A program made the position numbers and the translations under genes. From NCBI GenBank assembly GCA_002402465.1, contig DHFW01000053.1, forward strand, positions 1 through 8,126: a stretch of 8,126 bases of DNA, read 5' to 3'. Position 1 is the stretch's first letter. Each line of letters begins with the position of its first letter. A model generated the notes under the pieces. It was given only the letters and a program-made list of their open reading frames with translations, made no database searches and was not told the DNA's origin. Shown here one piece after another: positions 1 through 8,108 of this stretch. The stretch comes from Bacteroidales bacterium UBA4814 (GTDB lineage: Bacteria > Bacteroidota > Bacteroidia > Bacteroidales > UBA7960).

Positions 1-24
1 CTTTCGAAAGATCGGGGCTTTTTT
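1..24 (+). terminator. Right half of an intrinsic terminator for a plus-strand gene left of the window
   Basis: The window opens with the self-complementary CTTTCGAAAG (1-10), followed by ATCGGGGC and six T (19-24). This fits the apex and right arm of a hairpin of the form GCCCCGATC...GATCGGGGC followed by a U-tract. The left arm would lie before base 1, so the stem cannot be confirmed here. It would end a plus-strand transcript entering from the left. On the opposite strand it could also help stop the MFS transcript. Confidence 0.5.
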
Positions 25-27
25 ATT

Positions 28-86
28 AGTCAAAAGCCTGCCTGTAGCAGACAGGTCAGAAATTCAAAAGTCAGAAAAGACTCCTG
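28..86. repeat. Degenerate short repeats with a small hairpin (intergenic repeat debris)
   Basis: Two short words recur: TCAAAAG at 30-36 and 64-70, and GTCAGAAA at 55-62 and 70-77. Between them is an imperfect hairpin: CTG-CCTGT (38-45), loop AGCAG (46-50), ACAGG (51-55), a bulged T (56) and CAG (57-59). Tandem TCAAAAG-type words beside CCTGYCTG palindromes are, from memory, common between genes in Bacteroidota genomes. Read on the minus strand, the hairpin is followed by CTTTTG, so it might weakly terminate the MFS gene, but its T-run is short. No gene is visible in 25-128. Confidence 0.4.
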
Positions 87-128
87 TTTGCGCCCTGGGT
101 TGCTACTTACTCTCGCTACCAGCTGCCG

Positions 129-1535
129 TTATCTACTCTCTACCCGTTGTACCATTTGAGCCTCCCTGTTGAGGCGTCCTCTGTTAAAGGAAAAATAAAT
201 GCCTGTGGCACCAATGGCGGCAAAGGTGAAGAAGCCCCAGAATTGTGCTTTTAGAAAAACTTCGTCACTTACGGCGTTTACGCTTTGGCCACTGAACAAA
301 AGGGCGAAGAAGATGGTGGCAATGGTCATGCTGGTCATTTGCCCCAGCACGCGCATGGTGGCCGATGTGCCTGAAGCTATGCCGTATTGGTGGCGATCTA
401 CAGATCCCATAATTGTATTCATGTTGGGCGATGAAAAGAAAGCGAATCCCAGTCCAACAAAGATCAATATGCCAACAATGATCCCAATAGAAGTTTCCTG
501 ACCAAGAAAGGCAAAGGCAGCAAGGCCAAGGGTGCACATGCTCATGCCCAGTGTAGCCAGGTAACGGGGTTGGATACGGTCAGATAATCTCCCTGCCAAA
601 GGCGAAAAGATGGCCATCATAATTGGCTGTGCAATCAAAATGCTGCCTGCTTCGCGTGGTGAGAGCATTTGAATTTTTTGCAGGTATAAACTCAGAAAAA
701 AAACTATGGCAAAGGTAGCGCTGTAGTTGATAAGTGCTGCCAGATTTGAAAAGGCAAACAAACGGTTTTTTGAAAACAGCCTGGTGTCGAACACAGGAGC
801 CTGCGATTTGCTTTCGTGGAGCCAGAATCCAACAAGCAGGAGCAGCCCGATACCAATCATAACCCAACCGGTAGTGCCAGGAATCCATGATGAGCCGGAA
901 ACCAGCAAAAAAAGTCCGGGCATATAATATAACAAGCCCTTGAAGTTAATGTATTTACGGGCACCACGAATGCCATCCCGCCCCAGGTAAAGATAGGCAA
1001 CAATGATTGCTGCAAGCCCCATAAGAGTAGAAAGGTAAAAAATGGAACGCCAGCCAAATGACTGGGTTAAGAATCCTCCGAAAAGGGGCCCGGTAGCCAG
1101 CCCCAGGTAAACAGACGAAACCGAAATGCCCAGCACCCTGCCTCGTTGCTGCGCGGGAAATACAGACACCAGGATGGCCGGCCCGGTGGTGGTGGTCAAT
1201 GCGGCCCCCGTACCCTGAAGAAAACGAAAAAGAATCAACAACATGCCATTGGGCGCAATGGCGCAGAGCAAAGAAGTAAGCGTAAAAATGAACAACCCGA
1301 TTTTGAACAGATTTCTGACTCCTTTTGTGTCGGCCAGCCTTCCTACAGGCAAAAGAAAAATGGCAGAAGCCAGAAGAAAAGCCGTTACCATCCAACTTAA
1401 CCTGACTGCATCCAGTCCAAAATCGGTTTCAAGGGCCGGAAGAGCAATGTTTACCGAAGAAATCAAAAACGTTCCCATAAAGGAAGTTACGGCCACAACG
1501 ATTAGTATCGAAATATGTTCTTTTGTCCAACTCAT
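129..1535 (-). CDS. MFS drug/metabolite exporter, DHA2 (14-TM, EmrB/QacA-like) family
   Basis: This encodes a 468-residue inner-membrane protein of the major facilitator superfamily, most likely a proton-driven exporter. Residues 22-38 carry the first-helix signature ending SSVNIALP. Motif A is at about 65-80 (GRLADTKG), motif B at about 102-112 (LFRFLQGTGAA, with R104) and antiporter motif C at about 144-155 (LGLATGPLFGG). A second motif-A-like loop lies at 315-325 (GRLSDRIQPR). Fourteen hydrophobic segments can be drawn, including the two extra ones near 199-240 that mark the DHA2 layout. The start chosen is the ATG at 1535 (MSWTKEH). A longer frame reaches a TTG at 1580, but that TTG is part of the presumed -7 promoter box, so it is unlikely to be translated. 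The gene diverges from the porin gene and no regulator gene is adjacent. The substrate cannot be told from sequence. Confidence 0.9.
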   Translation of the reverse strand: MSWTKEHISILIVVAVTSFMGTFLISSVNIALPALETDFGLDAVRLSWMVTAFLLASAIFLLPVGRLADTKGVRNLFKIGLFIFTLTSLLCAIAPNGMLLILFRFLQGTGAALTTTTGPAILVSVFPAQQRGRVLGISVSSVYLGLATGPLFGGFLTQSFGWRSIFYLSTLMGLAAIIVAYLYLGRDGIRGARKYINFKGLLYYMPGLFLLVSGSSWIPGTTGWVMIGIGLLLLVGFWLHESKSQAPVFDTRLFSKNRLFAFSNLAALINYSATFAIVFFLSLYLQKIQMLSPREAGSILIAQPIMMAIFSPLAGRLSDRIQPRYLATLGMSMCTLGLAAFAFLGQETSIGIIVGILIFVGLGFAFFSSPNMNTIMGSVDRHQYGIASGTSATMRVLGQMTSMTIATIFFALLFSGQSVNAVSDEVFLKAQFWGFFTFAAIGATGIYFSFNRGRLNREAQMVQRVESR

Positions 1536-1577
1536 AATGTTTTCGAAGGTATAAAATTTTTTAATTGGATAATCAGG

Positions 1578-1585
1578 CAAAATTA
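1578..1585 (-). promoter_or_regulatory. Bacteroidota -7 promoter box upstream of the MFS gene
   Basis: The minus strand reads TAATTTTG here, followed by CC. This matches the Bacteroidota -7 consensus TAnnTTTG exactly. Transcription would begin near 1570, giving a leader of about 35 nt before the ATG at 1535. No good TTG-type -33 box is seen at the usual spacing. The same 10-mer, TAATTTTGCC, precedes nifJ in this window. Confidence 0.5.
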
Positions 1586-1737
1586 GGCAGTATCCAGGTT
1601 TGTTTCCCCCGAAAGGGCTAAATTTTTAACTCCACAACAGATGTAGCACTTGCTTATTCATAAAGGCTAAATGCTTACCTTTACCAAAATTTTTTTTAAT
1701 GCTTTCCCGTTATCTTATTTGATTTGAAAATTTGACT

Positions 1738-3669
1738 ATGGCTCGTTCAAAGGCTTTTCTAGGTGTTCTTTTTTTGCTGATCAGGTTGGTTCAGGCCGGA
1801 ACAACGGCAGACACCCTGAGGTCGCGCCTGGATATACCCTGGTATACTGAAGAACAACTGCAAAGCCCATTTGAAGTCAGCCCTAATTTTGTCGATACCA
1901 CCATTACTGGTTTTCAGCATTATGATTTTGCGCACAGGGCAGGGTTCTTTTTTGCCCATAAAGGCAATGTGGGGCATGCCACCCGCCAGCTTCAGTTCAG
2001 CCCTTTGCTGGGGCACGACTTTCCGCTCGACGAGGGAGGGCTTTTTCAGGGCTACCGCCTGGAGCATTCAAAGCTCAGGTTTTACAGGCCAAAGCATGTT
2101 TTTACCGATCTGTTTTATGTAACGGGTGCAGAACGCGAACAGCTTTTTTATGCCTTGCATAACCAGAAATTTCACGAAACCTTACATGCCGGATTCAATT
2201 ACCAGATTGTAAATTCTCCCGGTTTGTACAACAGGATGGCCGCACAACATTCGAATATTTACCTTACGCTTGATTTTCAACTGCCAAACAAACGCTACCA
2301 GGCTCTGGGCAGTTTTATCAGCAACCGTTTTACGAACCAGGAGAGCGGTGGCCTAGAGAATTACCTTGATTTTGAGCAAGACACCAACCGCGATATTGTT
2401 TTTCTGCCTCAGGCCGAACTCAGGCAACGTGAAACCGCTGTGAATCTGCACCATTTTTATCAAACGGGCTTTTATGTGGGTGGTAGCGGGGACGATACAC
2501 TTTCTGATAGGCGATTTATAAACCTGGGTAGAATAAACCACGAGTTTTCGTGGAAGCGCCAGAGTTTTGTGTTTTACGATCCGGCCCCGCCCGTTGATTT
2601 TTTTGAGGCCGAGCCTTTCAACCCAACTTCCACCTTCGATTCTACTACTGTAAATACCCTTGAAAACCTGGTGAGCTGGTCTAATTTTCCGCTTCAAAGC
2701 GGGCGGGGCACATTCCCATTCAATTTCAAAATTTATATAAAACACCGCCTAATTGATATCAGGCAGCCGCTTTTCGAAGTATCCGAGCCCGGTGAAGGGG
2801 AAAAGACCTCCGATCCGGCTTATGCCTTTCGTGAAGAAAGTTTTAACCAGGTGATTCAGGGCGTTGAACTAGAAAGCGACCAGAGCCGTTTCCTTTCGGG
2901 GAAAGCCTTTGCACACCTTACACTGGGCGGTTACAACGACGAAGACCTTGGGATTGGTGCAAATCTAACTCTTGGGCGTCCCGAACAGAAACACCGTTTG
3001 TTGCTCAATGCCGCATTCTACCAACAAGAAGCGCCATATTTTCTTTCGCGGTTTTACGGGAATTATATTTCGTGGGAAAACGATTTCGACAAACAACAAA
3101 TTGGGCACGCCCGCGTAGAATACCAGTCGAAGTGGCTGAGCCTCGAAGGTAATTATTACTTGCTTTCCAATATGGTTTACATGGGCCCGGAAGCCATGCC
3201 TGTGCAGAACACCAACACATTCGGGCTTTTTTCGGCCGGGCTGGGCCTCAAAACCAGCATTGGGGCATTTCAGACCCGCCACAAGTTGTTGTATCAATAT
3301 GTCAGTGACCAGAACTTTGAGCAATTTCCTGAATTGGTAAGCTACCACTCTGTGTTTTTTGATTTTTCGTTGTTTAAGAAAGCGATGGACCTGAACGTGG
3401 GGCTCGACCTTTTTTATAATGCACCATACAGGCCCATGGGATATATGCCTGTGGTGCGACAATTTTATGCCCAGCAAAACTACGAGCGCGATCGCGTGTT
3501 TTTGGTCGACGCCTTTGCCACCATCAAGGTACAGCGCACCCGCTTCTTTTTGAAGGCCCAAAACCTTACCAGCCTGCTTCCCAATGCCCCGGTGGTTTAC
3601 GCCATTCCTTTTTATCCCCTTCCGGAAATGGCAATAAAATTCGGACTTTCGTGGATGTTTTTCGATTAA
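1738..3669 (+). CDS. Putative outer-membrane beta-barrel porin (Porin_10-like)
   Basis: This encodes 643 residues that resemble the Bacteroidota 'putative porin' family (Pfam Porin_10) in length and pattern. The N-terminus (MARSKAFLGVLFLLI...VQA) looks like a Sec signal peptide with cleavage after about A20. R16 sits unusually within the hydrophobic stretch. There is no lipobox. A DTTITGFQHYDF stretch lies at about 53-64, and an aromatic-rich NAAFYQQEAPYFLSRFYGNY stretch near 424-443. The body alternates polar and aromatic residues as transmembrane beta-strands do. The chain ends in GLSWMFFD, an aromatic C-terminal strand typical of outer-membrane barrels. No TonB plug or carboxypeptidase-like domain is present, so passive diffusion is more likely than TonB-driven uptake. 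The start is the ATG at 1738; an in-frame TTG two codons upstream (1732) is less likely. No clear terminator follows. The family assignment is by recalled resemblance, and the substrate is unknown. Confidence 0.8.
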   Translation: MARSKAFLGVLFLLIRLVQAGTTADTLRSRLDIPWYTEEQLQSPFEVSPNFVDTTITGFQHYDFAHRAGFFFAHKGNVGHATRQLQFSPLLGHDFPLDEGGLFQGYRLEHSKLRFYRPKHVFTDLFYVTGAEREQLFYALHNQKFHETLHAGFNYQIVNSPGLYNRMAAQHSNIYLTLDFQLPNKRYQALGSFISNRFTNQESGGLENYLDFEQDTNRDIVFLPQAELRQRETAVNLHHFYQTGFYVGGSGDDTLSDRRFINLGRINHEFSWKRQSFVFYDPAPPVDFFEAEPFNPTSTFDSTTVNTLENLVSWSNFPLQSGRGTFPFNFKIYIKHRLIDIRQPLFEVSEPGEGEKTSDPAYAFREESFNQVIQGVELESDQSRFLSGKAFAHLTLGGYNDEDLGIGANLTLGRPEQKHRLLLNAAFYQQEAPYFLSRFYGNYISWENDFDKQQIGHARVEYQSKWLSLEGNYYLLSNMVYMGPEAMPVQNTNTFGLFSAGLGLKTSIGAFQTRHKLLYQYVSDQNFEQFPELVSYHSVFFDFSLFKKAMDLNVGLDLFYNAPYRPMGYMPVVRQFYAQQNYERDRVFLVDAFATIKVQRTRFFLKAQNLTSLLPNAPVVYAIPFYPLPEMAIKFGLSWMFFD

Positions 3670-3743
3670 CAACTCTCCTTCCTTACCTTACTTAGAATCG
3701 TTATAAATAGCTGTTATTGCAGAATTCTATCGGTAAAAATTAG

Positions 3744-3751
3744 TAATTTTG
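3744..3751 (+). promoter_or_regulatory. Bacteroidota -7 promoter box upstream of nifJ
   Basis: TAATTTTG, followed by CC, matches the Bacteroidota -7 consensus TAnnTTTG exactly and lies 60 bp before the nifJ ATG. A TTG at 3717-3719 could serve as the -33 box, but the 24-nt gap is longer than the usual 19-21. Transcription would start near 3757, leaving an AT-rich leader of about 55 nt. This suggests nifJ has its own promoter and is not just read through from the porin gene. Confidence 0.55.
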
Positions 3752-3811
3752 CCCCGGTTCTTTATTGACGCTAATTGCCTTAAAATAAGACTTTTTTTAA
3801 AATAAGTAAAC

Positions 3812-6800
3812 ATGACAAAAAAGAAAAAATTCATTACTTGTGATGGTAACTATGCCGCTTCGCATGTGGCTTACATGTTCAGTGAGGTAGCTGCCATTTA
3901 TCCCATTACACCTTCATCGAATATGGCCGAGAATGTGGACGAGTGGGCAGCCCATGGACGCAAGAACATATTTGGTGAAGAAGTTAAGTTGGTAGAGATG
4001 CAATCGGAGGCCGGTGCAGCCGGAGCGGTTCACGGTTCGCTGCAGGCAGGTGCGCTCACCAGTACTTATACTGCCTCTCAGGGTCTGTTGCTTATGATCC
4101 CCAATATGTACAAAATTTCGGGCGAATTGCTCCCCGGGGTTTTCCACGTTTCGGCTCGCAGCCTTGCTGCCCAAGCCCTTTCCATTTTTGGCGATCATTC
4201 TGACGTAATGAGTACCCGCCAAACCGGTTTTGCCATGCTGGCAACCGGCAGTGTGCAGGAGATTATGGACCTTGCTCCGGTGGCCCACCTGGCCGCCATT
4301 AAGTCAAGGGTGCCTTTCCTGCATTTCTTCGATGGTTTCAGGACTTCGCACGAAGTGCAGAAAGTGGAGGAAGCTAACCAGGACGAACTGGCCAAGCTAA
4401 TTGATTGGAAAGCCTTGCAAGATTTCCGTGACAGGGCATTGAACCCTGAGCACCCAGTAACCCGCGGTACTGCACAGAACCCCGACATTTACTTCCAGTC
4501 GAGGGAATCGGCCAACCGTTTCTACGATGCTGTTCCCGATATCGTGGAAGATTACATGAAAGAAATTTCAAAAATTACCGGCCGCGAATACCATCCATTT
4601 TCCTATTATGGTGCCGCTGATGCCGAGAACATTATTATTGCAATGGGTTCTATTACAGAAACCATTAAGGAAACCATTGACTACCTGGAGGGTAAAGGAG
4701 AAAAAGTTGGTCTGATCTCTGTTCATCTTTACCGGCCATTCTCTGCAAAGTATTTCTTCAAGGTGCTGCCAAAAACCGTCAAGCGCATTGCTGTACTCGA
4801 CCGCACCAAGGAGCCCGGTGCCAACGGCGACCCGCTGTATCTCGATATCCGCGACTTGTTATATGGCATGAAAGACGCCCCTATTGTTGTTGGGGGACGT
4901 TATGGCCTTAGCTCTAAGGACACTTTGCCCAGCCATATGATTGCTGTTTTCGACAACCTGAAAATGAAGGAGCCGAAAAATCAATTCACCGTTGGTATTG
5001 TTGATGACGTTACCTTCCGCTCACTTCCTGTTGGCGAAAATATTGATGTATCCCCGAAAGGGAACTACGCAGCCAAATTTTATGGGCTGGGTTCAGATGG
5101 TACGGTAGGTGCCAACAAAAACTCCATTAAAATTATTGGCGACACCACCGATAAGTTTGCCCAGGGTTATTTCAGCTACGACTCTAAGAAGTCGGGTGGT
5201 TTTACTGTTTCGCATCTTCGTTTTGGTGATTCGCCCATACGCTCGCCCTATCTGATCAATGCAGCCGACTTTATCGCCTGTCATGTGCCGGCATACCTCG
5301 ACCGGTATGATCTTTTGAAAGGCCTGAAAAAAGGAGGTACTTTCCTGCTCAACTCCATTTGGGATGAGGAAGAAACCAAGAATCGCATCCCTGATCATAT
5401 GAAGAAGCAACTAGCTGACAGTGAAGCCAAATTCTACATGATCAATGCAACCCAAATAGCTGAGGAAATCGGACTCGGCGGTCGTACCAATACCATTATG
5501 CAAGCTGCCTTTTTCAAGGTGGCCGAAGTAATTCCTTACAATGATGCTGTGAAGGAAATGAAGGCTGCCATTTACAAATCATATGGCATGAAGGGCGAGG
5601 AAATCGTTCGCATGAACAATGCTGCCGTTGACCGTGGTGGAGCTGAAGTGATCGAGATAAAGGTTCCTGCCGAATGGAAAAAGATTGAGGTGAAAGATGC
5701 CGACAAACGCACCGATATCCCCGATTTTATCCGCGATGTCGTGTTTCCGATCAACGCCCAGAAAGGCGACGACCTTCCGGTAAGCGCTTTCCTTGGCCGT
5801 GAAGATGGTACATGGGATGCCGGCACAACCGCTTACGAAAAGCGCGGAATAGCCGTTCACGTGCCCGAGTGGCAACTTGAAAACTGTACCCAGTGTAACC
5901 AATGTGCTTATGTTTGCCCCCACGCTGTGATTCGCCCGTTCCTGATCGACGATGAGGAAATGAAGAAAATAGGTGAAGATACGCCTGTTATTGAAATCAC
6001 CAAGGGGAAACTGGCCGGCTACAAATACCGCATCCAGGTGAGCCCGCTCGACTGCACCGGTTGCGGCAACTGCGCCGATGTGTGCCCCGCACCACAGAAA
6101 GCCCTTGTAATGAAGACCCTGGAATCGCAGATGCACGAAGACAAGCGCTGGGATACCATTAGCAAGACTGTTTCTTACAAGGACACTATCCTTAATAAAG
6201 AACAATCGGTTAAGAACAGCCAGTTTGCGCAGCCCCTGTTCGAATTCAGCGGCGCCTGCGCTGGTTGCGGCGAAACACCTTACATTAAGCTCATTACCCA
6301 GCTCTTTGGCGATCGCATGATGGTGGCCAATGCTACCGGCTGCTCTTCTATCTATGGTGGGTCGGCTCCGGCAACGCCCTATACTTTCAATAAGGATGGA
6401 CACGGACCCGCCTGGGCAAACTCCTTGTTCGAAGACAATGCCGAGTATGGATTCGGTATGGCAACGGGTGTTACCAAACTGCGTGAGCGTATTGCTCGCC
6501 TGATGGAAACAGGAATGGATGCCGATTTGAGCGGCGAAACTAAGGAAGCTTTCAAATTCTGGCTCGAAACCCGCAATGATGCCAATAAATCAAAAGAATC
6601 ATCGGCAAAAGTAGTGGAGGCCCTTGAAAAGGAAAACCACGAGCTGGCCAAACAGATTCTGGAGCTGAAACAATACCTGGTGAAGAAATCCATCTGGATA
6701 TTTGGCGGTGATGGCTGGGCTTACGACATTGGATTTGGTGGTCTTGATCACGTAATTGCATCGGGCGAAGATGTGAACCTGCTGGTTATGGACACCGAAG

Positions 6801-7354
6801 TTTACTCAAATACCGGTGGTCAGGCTTCAAAAGCTACCCCCGTTGGAGCTATTGCCAAGTTTGCCGCCTCAGGCAAGCGCGTTCGTAAAAAAGACCTCGG
6901 TTTGATGGCCATGACTTATGGTTATGTTTATGTGGCTCAAGTGGCCATGGGTGCCAATCAGAACCAATACCTGAAGGCTATTCGCGAAGCGGAAGCTTTC
7001 CCCGGACCATCAGTGATTATTGCTTACTCGCCATGTATCAATCACGGTCTTCGCGCCGGTATGGGCAAGTCGCAGCAGCAGATTAAAGATGCTGTTGAAG
7101 CAGGATACTGGCACCTGTACCGCTATAATCCGCTGCTCGAAGCAGAAGGAAAGAACCCTTTCCAACTCGACTCGAAAGAGCCTGACTGGAGCAAGTTCCA
7201 AGAGTTCCTGGCTTCTGAAGTTCGCTACAGTTCACTTAAAAAAGCTTTCCCCAAAGAAGCAGTGGAACTATTCAAAGCTGCTGAAGCAAACGCAAAATGG
7301 CGTTTTGAAACCTACAAGCGCCATGCTGCAATGGATTATTCGAAAACAGAATAA
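3812..7354 (+). CDS. nifJ: Pyruvate:ferredoxin (flavodoxin) oxidoreductase, single-chain
   Basis: This 1180-residue cytoplasmic enzyme oxidises pyruvate with CoA to acetyl-CoA and CO2, passing two electrons to ferredoxin or flavodoxin. It uses thiamine diphosphate (TPP) and three [4Fe-4S] clusters. The domain order is the standard one: N-terminal pyruvate/TPP domain (about 1-255), domain II (256-415), gamma-type domain with GLGSDGTVGANK (425-436), EKR segment (676-678), two-cluster ferredoxin domain (C692/695/698/702 and C748/751/754/758), and TPP-binding domain with GDGWAYDIG (966-974). The proximal-cluster cysteines are C816, C819, C844 and C1075. T33, E66, R116 and N1000 correspond to T31, E64, R114 and N996 of the Desulfovibrio africanus enzyme, as I recall its numbering. 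All key residues are present, so the enzyme should be active. The C-terminal extension that protects the D. africanus enzyme from oxygen is absent. The gene has its own promoter box and a strong terminator. The start is the only ATG near the domain start. Confidence 0.97.
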   Translation: MTKKKKFITCDGNYAASHVAYMFSEVAAIYPITPSSNMAENVDEWAAHGRKNIFGEEVKLVEMQSEAGAAGAVHGSLQAGALTSTYTASQGLLLMIPNMYKISGELLPGVFHVSARSLAAQALSIFGDHSDVMSTRQTGFAMLATGSVQEIMDLAPVAHLAAIKSRVPFLHFFDGFRTSHEVQKVEEANQDELAKLIDWKALQDFRDRALNPEHPVTRGTAQNPDIYFQSRESANRFYDAVPDIVEDYMKEISKITGREYHPFSYYGAADAENIIIAMGSITETIKETIDYLEGKGEKVGLISVHLYRPFSAKYFFKVLPKTVKRIAVLDRTKEPGANGDPLYLDIRDLLYGMKDAPIVVGGRYGLSSKDTLPSHMIAVFDNLKMKEPKNQFTVGIVDDVTFRSLPVGENIDVSPKGNYAAKFYGLGSDGTVGANKNSIKIIGDTTDKFAQGYFSYDSKKSGGFTVSHLRFGDSPIRSPYLINAADFIACHVPAYLDRYDLLKGLKKGGTFLLNSIWDEEETKNRIPDHMKKQLADSEAKFYMINATQIAEEIGLGGRTNTIMQAAFFKVAEVIPYNDAVKEMKAAIYKSYGMKGEEIVRMNNAAVDRGGAEVIEIKVPAEWKKIEVKDADKRTDIPDFIRDVVFPINAQKGDDLPVSAFLGREDGTWDAGTTAYEKRGIAVHVPEWQLENCTQCNQCAYVCPHAVIRPFLIDDEEMKKIGEDTPVIEITKGKLAGYKYRIQVSPLDCTGCGNCADVCPAPQKALVMKTLESQMHEDKRWDTISKTVSYKDTILNKEQSVKNSQFAQPLFEFSGACAGCGETPYIKLITQLFGDRMMVANATGCSSIYGGSAPATPYTFNKDGHGPAWANSLFEDNAEYGFGMATGVTKLRERIARLMETGMDADLSGETKEAFKFWLETRNDANKSKESSAKVVEALEKENHELAKQILELKQYLVKKSIWIFGGDGWAYDIGFGGLDHVIASGEDVNLLVMDTEVYSNTGGQASKATPVGAIAKFAASGKRVRKKDLGLMAMTYGYVYVAQVAMGANQNQYLKAIREAEAFPGPSVIIAYSPCINHGLRAGMGKSQQQIKDAVEAGYWHLYRYNPLLEAEGKNPFQLDSKEPDWSKFQEFLASEVRYSSLKKAFPKEAVELFKAAEANAKWRFETYKRHAAMDYSKTE

Positions 7355-7373
7355 TTCAAATAATGAAAATTTG

Positions 7374-7402
7374 AAAAGCCCGCCAATTTGGCGGGCTTTT
7401 TT
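7374..7402 (+). terminator. Strong intrinsic terminator of nifJ, bidirectional
   Basis: The left arm AAAAGCCCGCCA (7374-7385) pairs with TGGCGGGCTTTT (7389-7400) around a 3-nt loop. This gives a 12-bp stem with a GC-rich core, followed by a run of six T (7397-7402). It lies 20 bp after the nifJ stop codon. The A-run on the left arm makes it a possible terminator in the other direction too. Confidence 0.93.
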
Positions 7403-7511
7403 AATTTATTTACTGTTAGCTACTTATGCGTATTGTTGTATTAAATATGAACTTTTTTATAAATATTGTGTTTTAATTGTTGTTATTCAATAAGTTAAAT
7501 ATTTTTTATTT
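7403..7511. other. AT-rich spacer before the receptor fragment
   Basis: This strongly AT-rich gap separates the nifJ terminator from the receptor ATG. It must hold the receptor promoter if the gene is transcribed independently. No exact TAnnTTTG box was found; TATTGTTG (7430-7437) is one mismatch away. No RNA gene or small ORF is supported. Confidence 0.4.
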
Positions 7512-8108
7512 ATGAAAAAAATAATAATGAGATTACTATTCATTGGCAAGTTTCCGCTTCCTTTACTTTTCGCTTTTATGCTGCTGAGTGGCATGGCAAA
7601 GGGTCAATCTGAAATAATGGGAAGGGTGGTTGAGCAAGGCTCTGGGCAACCTCTGGAGTTTTCCAACATATCATTAATGACTCCTGCTGACAGTAGCATG
7701 GTAAACGGAACGGTAAGCGGGATGGAAGGACGTTTTGAACTTCAGGCCGAACCAGGCCGCTACCTGCTTCGGGTTGGATTTATTGGTTTTGAAGAACTCT
7801 GGCAAGAAGTTTCCCTGGAAAGGGGAACAAAAAACCTTGGAGATATTGAGCTTTTTTCGCTGGCAGCACAGCTGGGCGAAGTGACCGTTGAAGCTGCCGC
7901 ATCGCTTTTCAGAAGCGAGTTCGACCGGCGCATCTTTAACCTTGAAAACACCATATTGGCCGAAGGGGGTACTGCCTTGCAGATGCTCGAAACCCTGCCT
8001 TCCATACAGGTGGATGAGGAAGGGAATCTGACCATGCGCGGCAGCGGAAGTGTGGAAATTTATATCAACGGAAGGCCAACCAATCTTTCGAGCGACGATA
8101 CAGTGTAG
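7512..8108 (+). CDS. N-terminal fragment of a TonB-receptor-like outer-membrane beta-barrel protein, apparently interrupted by an IS
   Basis: The frame encodes 198 residues and then stops. Residues 1-32 form a signal peptide (cleavage likely after AKGQ). Residues 35-118 are a carboxypeptidase-regulatory-like beta-sandwich, from IMGRVV to the DIELF region. LGEVTVEA (121-128) resembles the linker or TonB-box region. Residues 136-198 begin the plug domain, with GGTALQMLETLPSIQV, a GNLTMRGSGSVEIYINGRPT-type segment and NLSSDD. Intact relatives of this Bacteroidota family (carboxypeptidase-like domain, plug, then OMP_b-brl_3-type barrel) run to roughly 750-930 residues. Only the first quarter or less is present, and all barrel strands are missing. 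The frame ends in a TAG within sequence resembling an IS3-family terminus, so the native protein is probably lost unless transcription and translation resume beyond the window. The start is the ATG at 7512; M6 (7527) is an alternative. The intact ligand is unknown. Confidence 0.85.
   Translation: MKKIIMRLLFIGKFPLPLLFAFMLLSGMAKGQSEIMGRVVEQGSGQPLEFSNISLMTPADSSMVNGTVSGMEGRFELQAEPGRYLLRVGFIGFEELWQEVSLERGTKNLGDIELFSLAAQLGEVTVEAAASLFRSEFDRRIFNLENTILAEGGTALQMLETLPSIQVDEEGNLTMRGSGSVEIYINGRPTNLSSDDTV

Noticed and set aside
1605..1620. CCCCCGAAAGGG in the divergent spacer as a hairpin or operator
   Set aside because: The stem would be only about 3 bp and there is no symmetrical operator pattern around it.
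1676..1683. TACCTTTA as a -7 box for the porin gene
   Set aside because: It has one mismatch at the critical final G, and the nearest TTG (1650-1652) is 23 nt upstream, longer than the usual spacing. Too weak to list as a promoter.
2965..3672. A 235-codon minus-strand frame opposite the porin gene
   Set aside because: It is antisense to a well-supported barrel gene, rich in His, Lys and Val without domain pattern, and has no promoter or neighbour support.
3670..3743. Possible terminator after the porin gene
   Set aside because: No GC-rich inverted repeat with a T-run is visible, so read-through towards nifJ cannot be excluded but is not shown.
5579..6403. A 274-codon minus-strand frame opposite nifJ
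   Set aside because: It lies opposite the most conserved iron-sulfur part of nifJ and is explained by codon bias on the coding strand.
7020..7493. A 157-codon plus-strand frame overlapping the end of nifJ and running past its terminator
   Set aside because: Most of it lies inside nifJ in another frame, and it reads through the strong terminator. The composition is not protein-like and no family is recognisable.
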